This document shows, in pieces, positions 26,726 to 35,600 of a stretch of 64,000 nt of DNA. Position numbers and translations under genes: made by a program. Source of the stretch: an uncultured Pelagibacteraceae bacterium (GTDB taxonomy: Bacteria; Pseudomonadota; Alphaproteobacteria; Pelagibacterales; Pelagibacteraceae). Below the pieces are notes generated by a model. It worked only from the letters and a program-made list of their open reading frames with translations, was not told where the DNA came from and made no database searches. Numbering within the stretch: the stretch's first letter is position 1; each line of letters begins with the position of its first letter. The stretch is taken from assembly GCA_902613065.1 (NCBI GenBank), contig CACMFU010000002.1:1-64000 (forward strand), given 5' to 3'.

Positions 26726-27374
26726 AAATAGATATTTTCTTTCAGAGTTTATTGGAAGTTGCTTTCTGGTCATGATCATAGTTGGATCAGGTTTAATGGC
26801 AGAAAATCTAACTAATGATATAGCAGTAATGCTAATAGCCAACACATTGGCAACAGGAGCTGGATTGTTTGTGCTAATAACAGTATTTGCTGATGTATCT
26901 GGGGCTCATTTCAATCCATTTGTAAGTATTGCTATGACAATTACAGGAAAGTTAAAAAAAAACCTTTTACCCTTTTATATTTCTGCTCAGATACTTGGAT
27001 GTTTACTAGGTGTAGCATTAGCTAATTTCTTTTTTGAACATCAGGTTTTTGAATTATCAACAAAGTCAAGGAATGGGATTTATATTTTTACTTCTGAAAT
27101 AGTTGCTACGTTAGGTCTTATTTTAATTATTTTTGGTTCAATGAAATCAGGTAAATTAGCTGTTGCTGGATCAGTAGGCTTATATATCACTGCTGGTTAT
27201 TGGTTTACCTCTTCAACTTCTTTTGCAAATCCTGCTGTAGCAATAGCAAGAACATTTACAGAGTCGTTTACCGGTATAAGTTATTTAAACACTCCTTTTT
27301 ATATAATTGCAGAATTAATTGGTATGTTAATTGCTGTTTATATCGCAAAAAAATTATTCTTAGAAAAAGATTGA
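26715..27374 (+). CDS. aquaporin-family channel, probable arsenite exporter (AqpS-like)
   Basis: This 219-aa major intrinsic protein has six helices. The first NPA motif reads NPF (residues 67-69, AHFNPFVS) and the second is intact (ANPAVAIAR, 172-174). The residue after the second NPA is Val rather than the Arg that normally forms the selectivity filter, which suggests a wider pore. In Sinorhizobium meliloti an aquaporin with such a filter (AqpS) sits beside arsC and releases arsenite. The arsC overlap here supports the same role by inference. Confidence 0.85.
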   Translation: MKNKNRYFLSEFIGSCFLVMIIVGSGLMAENLTNDIAVMLIANTLATGAGLFVLITVFADVSGAHFNPFVSIAMTITGKLKKNLLPFYISAQILGCLLGVALANFFFEHQVFELSTKSRNGIYIFTSEIVATLGLILIIFGSMKSGKLAVAGSVGLYITAGYWFTSSTSFANPAVAIARTFTESFTGISYLNTPFYIIAELIGMLIAVYIAKKLFLEKD

Positions 27375-27859
27375 AAAATTTAAAACTAACAAACAATATT
27401 AAATTAATTAATAAAAAATTTAAAAAAAATGAATTTTATCATTTTTTAAAAACCTCAAACCTTTCAATCGTAATACCCAAAATTAAGAACAAGTATATTT
27501 TGGTTTCACAAAAAAGAATTCCTATAAATCAAATTAATTTTGAGTTTCCATCTGGTATAATTGAAAAACATGAAACAGCTTTAATATCTGCTAAAAAAGA
27601 ATTAATTGAAGAAACAGGATATAAATCAAGAAATAAATTGAGAAAAATTACTTCATTTTATTCTGAACCAGGTCGACTCACCACTAAAATTACTGGTTTT
27701 TTTTGTAATAATCTTATTAAAATTTCAAAGCCTGAAAAAGGAATAAAAATCCACATAGTTTCAGATCATCAAATAATTAAATTAATTAAGAATGGTAAAT
27801 TTAATAACGCCTCTCATATTGGTATGTTTTTGTTTTATAAAAAGAAATACGCTCAATAA
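27371..27859 (+). CDS. NUDIX hydrolase
   Basis: This is a 162-aa NUDIX protein with the box PSGIIEKHETALISAKKELIEETGY, close to GX5EX7REUXEEXGU, followed by the FYSEPGRLTTKI segment seen in ADP-ribose pyrophosphatase-like members. There is no ATG in a sensible position. The only good start is TTG at 27371, overlapping the aquaporin TGA; the ORF-track start at 27200 is a shadow inside that gene. The substrate cannot be named. The last codons lie within a hairpin that serves as terminator for the opposite strand. Confidence 0.85.
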   Translation: MKNLKLTNNIKLINKKFKKNEFYHFLKTSNLSIVIPKIKNKYILVSQKRIPINQINFEFPSGIIEKHETALISAKKELIEETGYKSRNKLRKITSFYSEPGRLTTKITGFFCNNLIKISKPEKGIKIHIVSDHQIIKLIKNGKFNNASHIGMFLFYKKKYAQ

Positions 27860-27877
27860 TAATACCGAGCGTATTTC
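27844..27877 (-). terminator. rho-independent terminator of ppk-ppx
   Basis: GAAATACGCTC and GAGCGTATTTC form a perfect 11-bp stem with a 12-base loop. On the minus strand the stem is followed by TTTTTATAAAA, so it terminates transcripts coming from ppx, whose stop is 133 bases upstream. On the plus strand no T tract follows. The left arm overlaps the stop region of the NUDIX gene. Confidence 0.85.
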
Positions 27878-28009
27878 AGGGGTTTAATGTTTACAATTTA
27901 ATCAAAGAAGAATATTACATTTGGATTAAAGATATGTTTCAATAAAATTAAAAATATATTAAAGAAGAAAAATCACTAACCTGTAAGTTGTAATAAATTA
28001 AATTATATA

Positions 28010-29521
28010 TTAATTATTTGAATAAATTACTCTTGGTTCTAAAAATAATTCTCTCGCCAGAGCTTTAAATCTTTTTGTGGCTTGTTTAGAAATTATTTCT
28101 TGGTGTTGTGCTGGAATTTTTAAAAATACAGAGTTACCTCTTTTATACAATTTAAATTCCTCTAAGAAGATAGTTGAAATAGATGTAAGTGAATGTGCAA
28201 ATCTTAAGGCTGCACCAACTTGTTTACTAGAAAAAATTTCATTATTATTTAAAAAAGTTAAATATTCTATTTTAGGGTTGTATTTAATGCTGCAGTACCT
28301 CCAATAACATGAAAGAGCTATTTGAATTCTTTCTTTATGTGAAAGTCTCAATAATGGAGTATTTAATGTTTCTTGAAAAACTAATTCTGCTTTTTGAAAA
28401 GCACCAAGTCCCCAATCCATATGACTTAAAACACAAGCTAAATTAAGCAATTTTTCATCAAAATGTTCATTACCATCAAATACAGGTTTGATAAATTCAT
28501 GATACTTTTTGTAGGTTAATCCCAAATCACCTCTCTTCTTCGAAATATATTCTAATGATTTTTCAAAAACTTGAGAGTTATCAATATTTTTAAAGTAATC
28601 TTTTGCTAGAGATCCCTCTCTAATACCGCTTATGGAACATATTATGTTTTTTGGATTTGTTGCTCTCATGATCTCATCTAAAATTATAGAGCTATATGGT
28701 AGATAAGGTGTTCTAGATTTAGATATATATTCAACTGTTTTTAGTTTTGCTTTATTGAACGATGCTATTTTTTCTATAAATGTTGATAAAGTTTCATAAT
28801 TTACTGAATACTGATGGATTATGTGGACAGGGTGTTTATTTTGAAAAAGATGAAGTTTAAATAAAGCTCTCCATGTTCCGCCAACTAAATAAAGATTTTC
28901 AAATTTTTTTTTAGATAACCATTTTTCATCTCTCAAAAGTTTTTTTATATATTTAGAAAGGTTTCTCTTTTTTACAATTGGATTATTAATTAATCTTAAA
29001 ACACCTAAGGGTAAAGATGTTTTATTAGTGATCAAACCATTTTCAACTCGAGCTAATTCTAAACTACCTCCACCAAGATCAGCAACTAACCCATCTACAT
29101 TATCAAATCCAATTTTTACACCTTCTGCTGAACAAATTGCTTCTTCCTCTCCACTTAAGATTTCTATTTTTTTCTTAAAAAGATTTTCTACGTATTCAAC
29201 AAATGGTTTTGCATCAGTTGCTTCTCTTAAAACTGCAGTTGCTATTATTTTTAAATTAGAAATTTTAGAAACATTTAAAATCTCTGAAAATCTCTTCAAT
29301 ACTTTTTGAGCATAATCAACACCAGACTTATGAAGTTTTCTTGACTTATCTAAATTTTTACCAAGTTCACAAACAGCTTTTTCATTGAAAAAAGGCACAC
29401 GAGAAGAGCTAAAATCTTCATAAATTAGCATCCTAATAGAATTAGAGCCTATATCAATAACTGCTAATTTAGCAGGTTTTAATTTTAAATTTTGTTTATT
29501 TTTAAAAACTTTAATTTCCAC
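28010..29521 (-). CDS. ppx: exopolyphosphatase / GppA family phosphatase
   Basis: Ppx releases phosphate from polyphosphate chains; the family also includes pppGpp phosphatases. The 503-aa protein has the actin-like ATPase fold with AVIDIGSNSIRMLIYE near residue 20, AVLREATDA, ILSGEEEAICS, and the phosphate loop LVADLGGGSLELARV. A C-terminal helical HD-like region follows. It overlaps ppk by 11 bases, so synthesis and breakdown of polyphosphate are co-transcribed. Confidence 0.95.
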   Translation of the reverse strand: MEIKVFKNKQNLKLKPAKLAVIDIGSNSIRMLIYEDFSSSRVPFFNEKAVCELGKNLDKSRKLHKSGVDYAQKVLKRFSEILNVSKISNLKIIATAVLREATDAKPFVEYVENLFKKKIEILSGEEEAICSAEGVKIGFDNVDGLVADLGGGSLELARVENGLITNKTSLPLGVLRLINNPIVKKRNLSKYIKKLLRDEKWLSKKKFENLYLVGGTWRALFKLHLFQNKHPVHIIHQYSVNYETLSTFIEKIASFNKAKLKTVEYISKSRTPYLPYSSIILDEIMRATNPKNIICSISGIREGSLAKDYFKNIDNSQVFEKSLEYISKKRGDLGLTYKKYHEFIKPVFDGNEHFDEKLLNLACVLSHMDWGLGAFQKAELVFQETLNTPLLRLSHKERIQIALSCYWRYCSIKYNPKIEYLTFLNNNEIFSSKQVGAALRFAHSLTSISTIFLEEFKLYKRGNSVFLKIPAQHQEIISKQATKRFKALARELFLEPRVIYSNN

Positions 29522-31661
29522 TTTTAATAAGTCTTAAGTTTAATTTTTTCGGTTTCATTTTTAATTTAGCTTTACCTCTTCCAGATAAACTAGGATTATT
29601 CATAAAATAATCATGGGCTGAAAAAGAATCATTTTCACTATATTTAATTTTTGTATAATTTCCACTAGCATCAAGTTCCCAACTTTGTTTTTTATCTAAA
29701 TAATTAGCTAACATAATTTGATCAAGAACTTGTTCGTGGACTGTTTGGTTTTCAATTGGAACTAGAAGTTCTACTCTTCGATTTAAATTTCTTGGCATTA
29801 AATCTGCTGATGAAATAAAAACTTTTGCATCTCTACTAGGCATTGTTTTTCCATTTGCAAAACAATAAATTCTTGAGTGTTCCAAAAATCTTCCAATCAT
29901 GCTTTTAACTATTATATTTTCAGATTTATCTTTAACTCCAGGTCTTAAACAACAAACACCTCTTACAAATAAAAATATCTTTACTCCAGCATTTGAAGCT
30001 TCGTAAAATTTATCAATTATCGCTGGGTCTACTAAGGAATTCATTTTGGCCCATATTTCACCTTTTTTACCTTTTTTGACATTTGTTATCTCGTTAGCAA
30101 TACATTTGTTCAAGGTTTCCCTAAGATTAATTGGTGATATAGATATTTTACTAAGATTTCGTGGTTTTGAATAACCAGTTACATAATTAAAAAATTTTTC
30201 CACATCAGTTGCTATTTTTTTATCAGAGCTAAATAAAGATAAGTCAGTATAAATTTTTGCATTAACTGGGTGATAATTACCAGTTCCCAGATGTATATAA
30301 GTTTGAATTTTTCCCTGCTCTTTTCTTAATATTAAAGATGATTTTGCATGTGTTTTATATTTTGCAAAACCATAAACTATTTGAATTCCTGCATTTTCTA
30401 AACTTCTTGAAAGTTGAATGTTTGCTTCTTCATCAAATCTTGCTTTGATCTCTATTAAAGCGGTTACTGTCTTTCCATTTTCAGCTGCTGTTATTAAGGC
30501 TTTAACAATTGGAGAATCTAGCGTTGTTCTGTATAGAGTTTGTTTAATTGCTATAACTTTTTTATCATATGCAGCTTGATTTAAAAACTCAACGACAGCA
30601 TCAAATGTTTCAAAAGGGTGATGAACTATTAAATCTTTTTTTCTTATAGTATCAAAAAAATTATTATTAAACTCCTTTAATCTCTCAACCTCCCTGGGAT
30701 TAAAATTTTTAAATCTTAATTTAGAATTTTTAATTTTACAAACTTGGTCTATATCTTGAATTCCAACAATGCCTTCAATTTCATAGATGTATTCAGATTT
30801 TACGTTTAACTTATTGGTTATAAACTTAATTAAGTCATTATTACTATTTTTCAAAATTTCTAAACGTACTATGTCACCTGTTCTTCTTCTTTTTAATGCC
30901 AATTCAAAAGATCTTACTAAATCTTCGGCCTCCTCTTGAATTTCTACATCGCTATCTCTTATAACTCTAAATAACATTTTTTTATCTAAATCATGATCAG
31001 GAAATATTTCAGAAGCAAAAAAACTTATAACATCATCTATAATTAAAAATTTTTTAAAACTTTTATTTCCATCTATTTCAATAAATCTTGATAAAGCTTT
31101 TGGAATTACTATTATTGCATTTAAAGTCCTTTTTTTATTTTTCTTATTTAATCTCATAACTAATGCTCTTCCTTGATTTGCAATAAATGGAAAGGGATGA
31201 GCTGGGTCTATTGCTGATGGGGTTAGCAGAGGGTAAATTTCTTCATTAAAAATTTTAAATAATTTTTTTTGTTCAGTTTTACTTAAATTTTCAGGTTTAA
31301 CTATACTTATATTTGCTTTTTTTAATTGAAGAATTAAATCTCTAAATATTTTATTTTGTTTATTAAGAAGATTATTTGTTTCCAAAATAACTTCACTCAT
31401 TTGTTCATCAGGAGTAAGACCATCAGAACTAAGTGAATCTACATCTTGTTTGATTTGACTATATAAACCTGCAACACGAACCATGAAAAATTCATCTAAA
31501 TTTGATCCAGCTATAGATAAAAATTTAATTCTTTCATAAAGAGGATTTTCAAAATTTTGGGCCTCAAGAAGAACTCTGTCGTTGAATTTTAGCCAAGACA
31601 GCTCTCTATTTATGTATTTAGATTTTAGTGTTTCTTTATCTTGTTTTTTTAATGCAGTCAT
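29511..31661 (-). CDS. ppk: polyphosphate kinase 1
   Basis: Ppk1 reversibly transfers the gamma-phosphate of ATP to polyphosphate. The 716-aa protein begins with the family N-terminal NRELSWLKFNDRVLLEAQ. It has PHPFPFIANQGRAL, the catalytic-His region YGFAKYKTHAKSSLILR, and HLGTGNYHPVNAKIYTDLS. The start is 13 bases from the divergent sixA-like gene. The location next to phoB/pst fits phosphate storage. Confidence 0.97.
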   Translation of the reverse strand: MTALKKQDKETLKSKYINRELSWLKFNDRVLLEAQNFENPLYERIKFLSIAGSNLDEFFMVRVAGLYSQIKQDVDSLSSDGLTPDEQMSEVILETNNLLNKQNKIFRDLILQLKKANISIVKPENLSKTEQKKLFKIFNEEIYPLLTPSAIDPAHPFPFIANQGRALVMRLNKKNKKRTLNAIIVIPKALSRFIEIDGNKSFKKFLIIDDVISFFASEIFPDHDLDKKMLFRVIRDSDVEIQEEAEDLVRSFELALKRRRTGDIVRLEILKNSNNDLIKFITNKLNVKSEYIYEIEGIVGIQDIDQVCKIKNSKLRFKNFNPREVERLKEFNNNFFDTIRKKDLIVHHPFETFDAVVEFLNQAAYDKKVIAIKQTLYRTTLDSPIVKALITAAENGKTVTALIEIKARFDEEANIQLSRSLENAGIQIVYGFAKYKTHAKSSLILRKEQGKIQTYIHLGTGNYHPVNAKIYTDLSLFSSDKKIATDVEKFFNYVTGYSKPRNLSKISISPINLRETLNKCIANEITNVKKGKKGEIWAKMNSLVDPAIIDKFYEASNAGVKIFLFVRGVCCLRPGVKDKSENIIVKSMIGRFLEHSRIYCFANGKTMPSRDAKVFISSADLMPRNLNRRVELLVPIENQTVHEQVLDQIMLANYLDKKQSWELDASGNYTKIKYSENDSFSAHDYFMNNPSLSGRGKAKLKMKPKKLNLRLIKSGN

Positions 31662-31674
31662 ATATTTAAAATTT

Positions 31675-32199
31675 ATGCTTAAATTATACGTTATGCGTCA
31701 TGCAAAATCTAGCTGGGACCACCCAAATCTTGATGATCATGAAAGACCATTAAGTAAGCGTGGCGAGAAAAATGCAAAAAAGATTTGTGAATTTTTTGTT
31801 AAAAACAATTATAAGTTTGATTACATATTACTTTCATCATCAAAAAGAACAAAGAAAACCCTAAAAATTTTATTAAAAAAAATAGATAAACCAAAAAAAA
31901 TTATTTCTTCAAAAAAATTATACTTATCAAGTGAAGATAAAATTATAGATATAATAAAAAAAATACCAAAAAAATATAAATCAGTGCTTTTAATTAACCA
32001 TGAACCTACTGTTAGAAATCTAATACGATCACTGACAAAAAATCACAACAACAACCATTTTAAATTATTAAACTACAAATTTCCGACATCGGCATTTGCA
32101 AAAATTTATTTTGATTTTAATGAATGGAATAAATTAGATGGAAATGGTTTAATTAAAGAATTTACTAGACCTAAAGACCTTCAAGATTCTAAAGAATAA
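31675..32199 (+). CDS. SixA-type histidine phosphatase
   Basis: From the ATG at 31675 this is a 174-aa phosphohistidine phosphatase-like protein. It has the RHG-type motif YVMRHAKSSWDHP near the N-terminus, DHERPLSKRGEKNA, SSSKRTKKT and the second catalytic His in INHEPTVRNLI. The ORF-track start (31582) extends antisense into ppk and is not credible. Only 13 bases separate it from the ppk start, so its promoter must lie within ppk. Its end overlaps the phoB end by 19 bases. SixA proteins dephosphorylate phosphotransfer domains, but the target here is unknown. Confidence 0.88.
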   Translation: MLKLYVMRHAKSSWDHPNLDDHERPLSKRGEKNAKKICEFFVKNNYKFDYILLSSSKRTKKTLKILLKKIDKPKKIISSKKLYLSSEDKIIDIIKKIPKKYKSVLLINHEPTVRNLIRSLTKNHNNNHFKLLNYKFPTSAFAKIYFDFNEWNKLDGNGLIKEFTRPKDLQDSKE

Positions 32200-32864
32200 C
32201 CTGCTGATCTTACAGTTCTAATTAAAGGCTTAGTATTATCTATATTAATAGCCTGTCTTAATCTTCTGATATGCACATCGACAGTTCTAGTTTCAACGTA
32301 AATATTTTCTCCCCAAACATTGTTTAAGAGTTGTTCTCTTGAATATACCCTTTTTGGATTTTTGATAAAAAAATCTAATAATTTAAATTCTGTAGGTCCT
32401 AGAGATATTTCAATGTTATTTCTATAAACTCTTTTTGTTATTCTATCTATTTTTAGATCTGTAAACTCAACAACATCAAAGGTGGATTGTGGTTTTGATC
32501 TTCTGAGTAAAGATTTAATTCTTGCATTAAGTTCTTTTTGACTAAATGGTTTTGTTACATAATCATCTGCACCTGTATCAAAAGCTCTTAATTTGTCCTC
32601 CTCCTCGCCTTTTGCTGTTAACATTATTACTGGTATGTCATTATGCTTTTTGTCTTTTTTTAAATTTTTACATATTTCAACGCCTGACAAATCGGGCAAC
32701 ATCCAATCCATTAATATTAAGTCAGGAAGCTTATCTTTAATTTGTTTAAGCGCATCTTCACCATTTTCACAGAAACTTACTTTGTAACCTTCTTTTTCAA
32801 GGTTATACTTTAGTAGAGTTATTATAGCAGCCTCGTCCTCAGCTATAAAAATGTGAGCCGACAT
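32181..32864 (-). CDS. phoB: phosphate regulon response regulator PhoB
   Basis: PhoB activates the Pho regulon when phosphorylated by PhoR. The 227-aa protein has a receiver domain with phospho-acceptor Asp53 (LMDWMLPD) and Lys105 (VTKPFS). The OmpR-type winged helix follows, with LGPTEFKLLDFFIKNPKRVYSREQLL and VDVHIRRLRQAI. It is the last gene of the pstSCAB-phoU-phoB series. phoR is not adjacent but lies about 6 kb away upstream of pstS on the same strand. Confidence 0.96.
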   Translation of the reverse strand: MSAHIFIAEDEAAIITLLKYNLEKEGYKVSFCENGEDALKQIKDKLPDLILMDWMLPDLSGVEICKNLKKDKKHNDIPVIMLTAKGEEEDKLRAFDTGADDYVTKPFSQKELNARIKSLLRRSKPQSTFDVVEFTDLKIDRITKRVYRNNIEISLGPTEFKLLDFFIKNPKRVYSREQLLNNVWGENIYVETRTVDVHIRRLRQAINIDNTKPLIRTVRSAGYSLES

Positions 32865-32867
32865 ATT

Positions 32868-33575
32868 TTACTTTTCTCCAGTAACAATAGGTTCTGTGCC
32901 TTTTGGTCGATCACCCTCTAGATATTCTCCCTTAACTAAATAATATACTTGCTCAGCAATGTTGGTTGTATGATCACCTATTCTCTCTATATTTTTAGTT
33001 ACAAATAATAAGTGGGTTCCATCACTTAAGTTATTTTCGTTATCTTTTAAATATCTAATCACTTCTTGCATGCATAAATTTGTTAAATCATCAATTTGTT
33101 CGTCGCTTTCCCATACATTAATTGCCATACTCGAAGATCTTTCTAAATATGCATCTAATATTGATTTCAATTGTTTTTGAGCATCCGAAGATACTCTTAT
33201 AATAGCATCTACTAAATTTTTTGGTAAATTTTCATTTAACAAAAGAGTTCTTTTAGAAATATTTTTTGCTAAATCACCTATTCTCTCAAGGTCAGAAGAT
33301 ATCTTTAAAGCAGTGACTGTTTCTCTAAGATCTATGGCCATAGGTTGTCTTAAAGCAATTAAATTTACTACTTGCTGTTCAATTAAAGTCTCAAATTTAT
33401 CAATTTTTTCATCATCTTTAATTACTGCCTCAGCATTATCACTATTTCTTGTAGTAATTGCTTGAATAGCTTTACCCAAAGCTTCTTCACAAAATCCGCC
33501 CATTTTAATTATATTGCTATTTAAATTTTTAAGTTCTTCTTCGTAAGACTTTACTGTATGTGGTGCTTCGGTCAT
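32868..33575 (-). CDS. phoU: phosphate transport system regulator PhoU
   Basis: PhoU links the Pst transporter to PhoR and keeps the Pho regulon off when phosphate is ample. The 235-aa protein is built of two similar three-helix repeats with the E/D-containing metal motifs DLRETVTALKISSDLERIGDLAKNI and VTKNIERIGDHTTNIAEQV. It shares one base with pstB and is 3 bases upstream of phoB. Confidence 0.96.
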   Translation of the reverse strand: MTEAPHTVKSYEEELKNLNSNIIKMGGFCEEALGKAIQAITTRNSDNAEAVIKDDEKIDKFETLIEQQVVNLIALRQPMAIDLRETVTALKISSDLERIGDLAKNISKRTLLLNENLPKNLVDAIIRVSSDAQKQLKSILDAYLERSSSMAINVWESDEQIDDLTNLCMQEVIRYLKDNENNLSDGTHLLFVTKNIERIGDHTTNIAEQVYYLVKGEYLEGDRPKGTEPIVTGEK

Positions 33576-34330
33576 TATCCAAACCTCCCTGTGATATAAT
33601 CCTGAGTTTTTTTGTTTTCTGGATTCTTAAATATTTTATCAGTAGAACCATGTTCTATCAATTCTCCAAGGTGAAAAAAACCTGTATTTTGAGAAACTCT
33701 TGCAGCTTGTGCCATTGAGTGAGTGACTATTATAATAGTATGGTCTTTTTTTAACTCATCAATTAGTTCTTCTATTTGAGCTGTAGCAATAGGATCTAAA
33801 GCAGAACAAGGCTCGTCCATTAGAATAACTTCAGGTTTAACTGAAATTGCCCTTGCTATACATAATCTTTGTTGTTGACCACCAGACAAACCAGTACCTG
33901 GTTCATGAAGTCTATCTTTCACCTCTTCCCATAATGCTGCCTTTTTTAAGCTAGTTTCAACTATTTCATCCATTTCATTCTTTGATTGAGCCATACCATG
34001 AATTGTTGGACCATAAGAAATATTTTCATAAATAGTTTTAGGAAAAGGATTTGGTTTTTGAAAAACCATACCAATTTTTTCTCTTAATCTAACAACATCA
34101 CAACTTTTATCATTGATATCAAAATCATTAATTATAATCTGCCCTTTTACTCTACATATATCAATAACGTCATTCATTCGGTTTAGACATCTTAAATAAG
34201 TAGATTTACCACAACCTGAAGGACCAATTAATGCAGTAACTTGATTTTCTTCAATATCTAAATTTATATTGAATAGAGCTTGTTTTTTTCCATAGTAAAC
34301 ATCTACATTTTTTGAATTTATCTTTATCAT
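33575..34330 (-). CDS. pstB: phosphate ABC transporter ATP-binding protein
   Basis: PstB powers phosphate import. The protein has Walker [12 protein letters not shown]-loop [16 protein letters not shown], signature [14 protein letters not shown], Walker [13 protein letters not shown] and switch VTHSM. The ORF track begins at 34351. I prefer ATG 34330 (MIKINSKN, 251 aa) because a GGAG sits 5 bases before it, it follows the pstA stop closely, and its length fits the family. The longer start would overlap pstA by 20 bases. Confidence 0.95.
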   Translation of the reverse strand: MIKINSKNVDVYYGKKQALFNINLDIEENQVTALIGPSGCGKSTYLRCLNRMNDVIDICRVKGQIIINDFDINDKSCDVVRLREKIGMVFQKPNPFPKTIYENISYGPTIHGMAQSKNEMDEIVETSLKKAALWEEVKDRLHEPGTGLSGGQQQRLCIARAISVKPEVILMDEPCSALDPIATAQIEELIDELKKDHTIIIVTHSMAQAARVSQNTGFFHLGELIEHGSTDKIFKNPENKKTQDYITGRFG

Positions 34331-34331
34331 C

Positions 34332-35600
34332 TTAACTCCATTTTTTTTCAAATTTATGTCTAATTATTTGTGCAAATAAGTTCATTATAATTAAAAATCC
34401 TAATAGAACCATAATACAAGCAGAAACTTTCTCGACAAAACCTCTTTCAGCGCTCTCTGCCCAAATATAAATTTGCACTGGCAAACTTGCAGCTGGATCT
34501 AAAGGAGATCCTGGTATTGTATTTACAAAAGCCACCATGCCAATCAATATCAAAGGTGCGGTTTCGCCTAAAGCTTGGGCCAAACCAATTATTGTACCGG
34601 ATAAAGTCCCTGGCATAGATAACGGAACTGTATGATGCATTGTAGTTTGCATTTTACTAGCACCCATTGCAAGTGCTGCCTCTCTTATACTTGGAGGAAC
34701 TGCTTTTAAAGATGCTCTACAAGCAATAATAATTGTTGGTAAAGTCATCAACGATAAAGTTATTCCACCGACTAGAGGTGTTGACCTAGGTAATTGAAAT
34801 ACAGCAAGTAAAATACCCAGTCCTAAAAGACCAAAAACAATTGAAGGTACTGCTGCTAAATTATTTATATTTACCTCAATAAAATCAGTAAATCTGTTTT
34901 TAGGAGCAAATTCCTCTAAATAAATAGCTGCTAGAACTGCTACAGGAAAAGCTATCATTAAACAAACAAGTATAGAAAATATTGATCCCATAAATGAACT
35001 TGCTATACCAGCTAATTCAGCTTCTCTTGAATCAGGATATGTAAAAAAACTTAAATTGAATTTACTTTCAACTTTTCCTAGTTCTACAAGTTGATCAAAA
35101 ATCTTTAATTGATAATCCGTAACTCTTCTTTGATCTTCAGGTAAATCTCTTGGATAATTGCCTTTAAATACTTGATCTAAATCATCTGAGGCAGTTAAAT
35201 AAACATCTTTAGTTTTTCCAATTAATGAAGGGTCGTTTAAAAGTTCCCTTTTAATCTCTCTTTCGAAAAAGTAAGAGACCATTCTCTTCAGCTCATTTTC
35301 TTGATCCTCATTAGCATTTGGATCCAAATCAGCCATTGATTTTAATGCTATATCGTAATAATCAGCATCTTTTAAATCCTCTTTAGAAGGATTTTGCTCT
35401 AACATCATTAATTCAGCATCAAAAGTAACTGGAACAATAAGCCAAGTTTTTTGAAAGGCTGAATAGCCTGTCGAAAAAATTTTAAAAATAAAGATTGTTA
35501 AAAATAAAAGTGCCATAAAAATTGCACTTTGACCGTATAATCGAAATCTCTTTTCAGCTTTATATCTTTTATTTAATAATTGTTCTTTATTTTTATTCAT
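34332..35600 (-). CDS. pstA: phosphate ABC transporter permease PstA
   Basis: PstA is one of the two membrane subunits of the phosphate importer. The 422-aa protein has an early helix, a periplasmic insert of about 150 residues (about 60-200), and a C-terminal permease domain with [24 protein letters not shown] as the EAA coupling loop. The long N-terminal insert is usual for the alphaproteobacterial form. It overlaps pstC by 8 bases. Confidence 0.95.
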   Translation of the reverse strand: MNKNKEQLLNKRYKAEKRFRLYGQSAIFMALLFLTIFIFKIFSTGYSAFQKTWLIVPVTFDAELMMLEQNPSKEDLKDADYYDIALKSMADLDPNANEDQENELKRMVSYFFEREIKRELLNDPSLIGKTKDVYLTASDDLDQVFKGNYPRDLPEDQRRVTDYQLKIFDQLVELGKVESKFNLSFFTYPDSREAELAGIASSFMGSIFSILVCLMIAFPVAVLAAIYLEEFAPKNRFTDFIEVNINNLAAVPSIVFGLLGLGILLAVFQLPRSTPLVGGITLSLMTLPTIIIACRASLKAVPPSIREAALAMGASKMQTTMHHTVPLSMPGTLSGTIIGLAQALGETAPLILIGMVAFVNTIPGSPLDPAASLPVQIYIWAESAERGFVEKVSACIMVLLGFLIIMNLFAQIIRHKFEKKWS

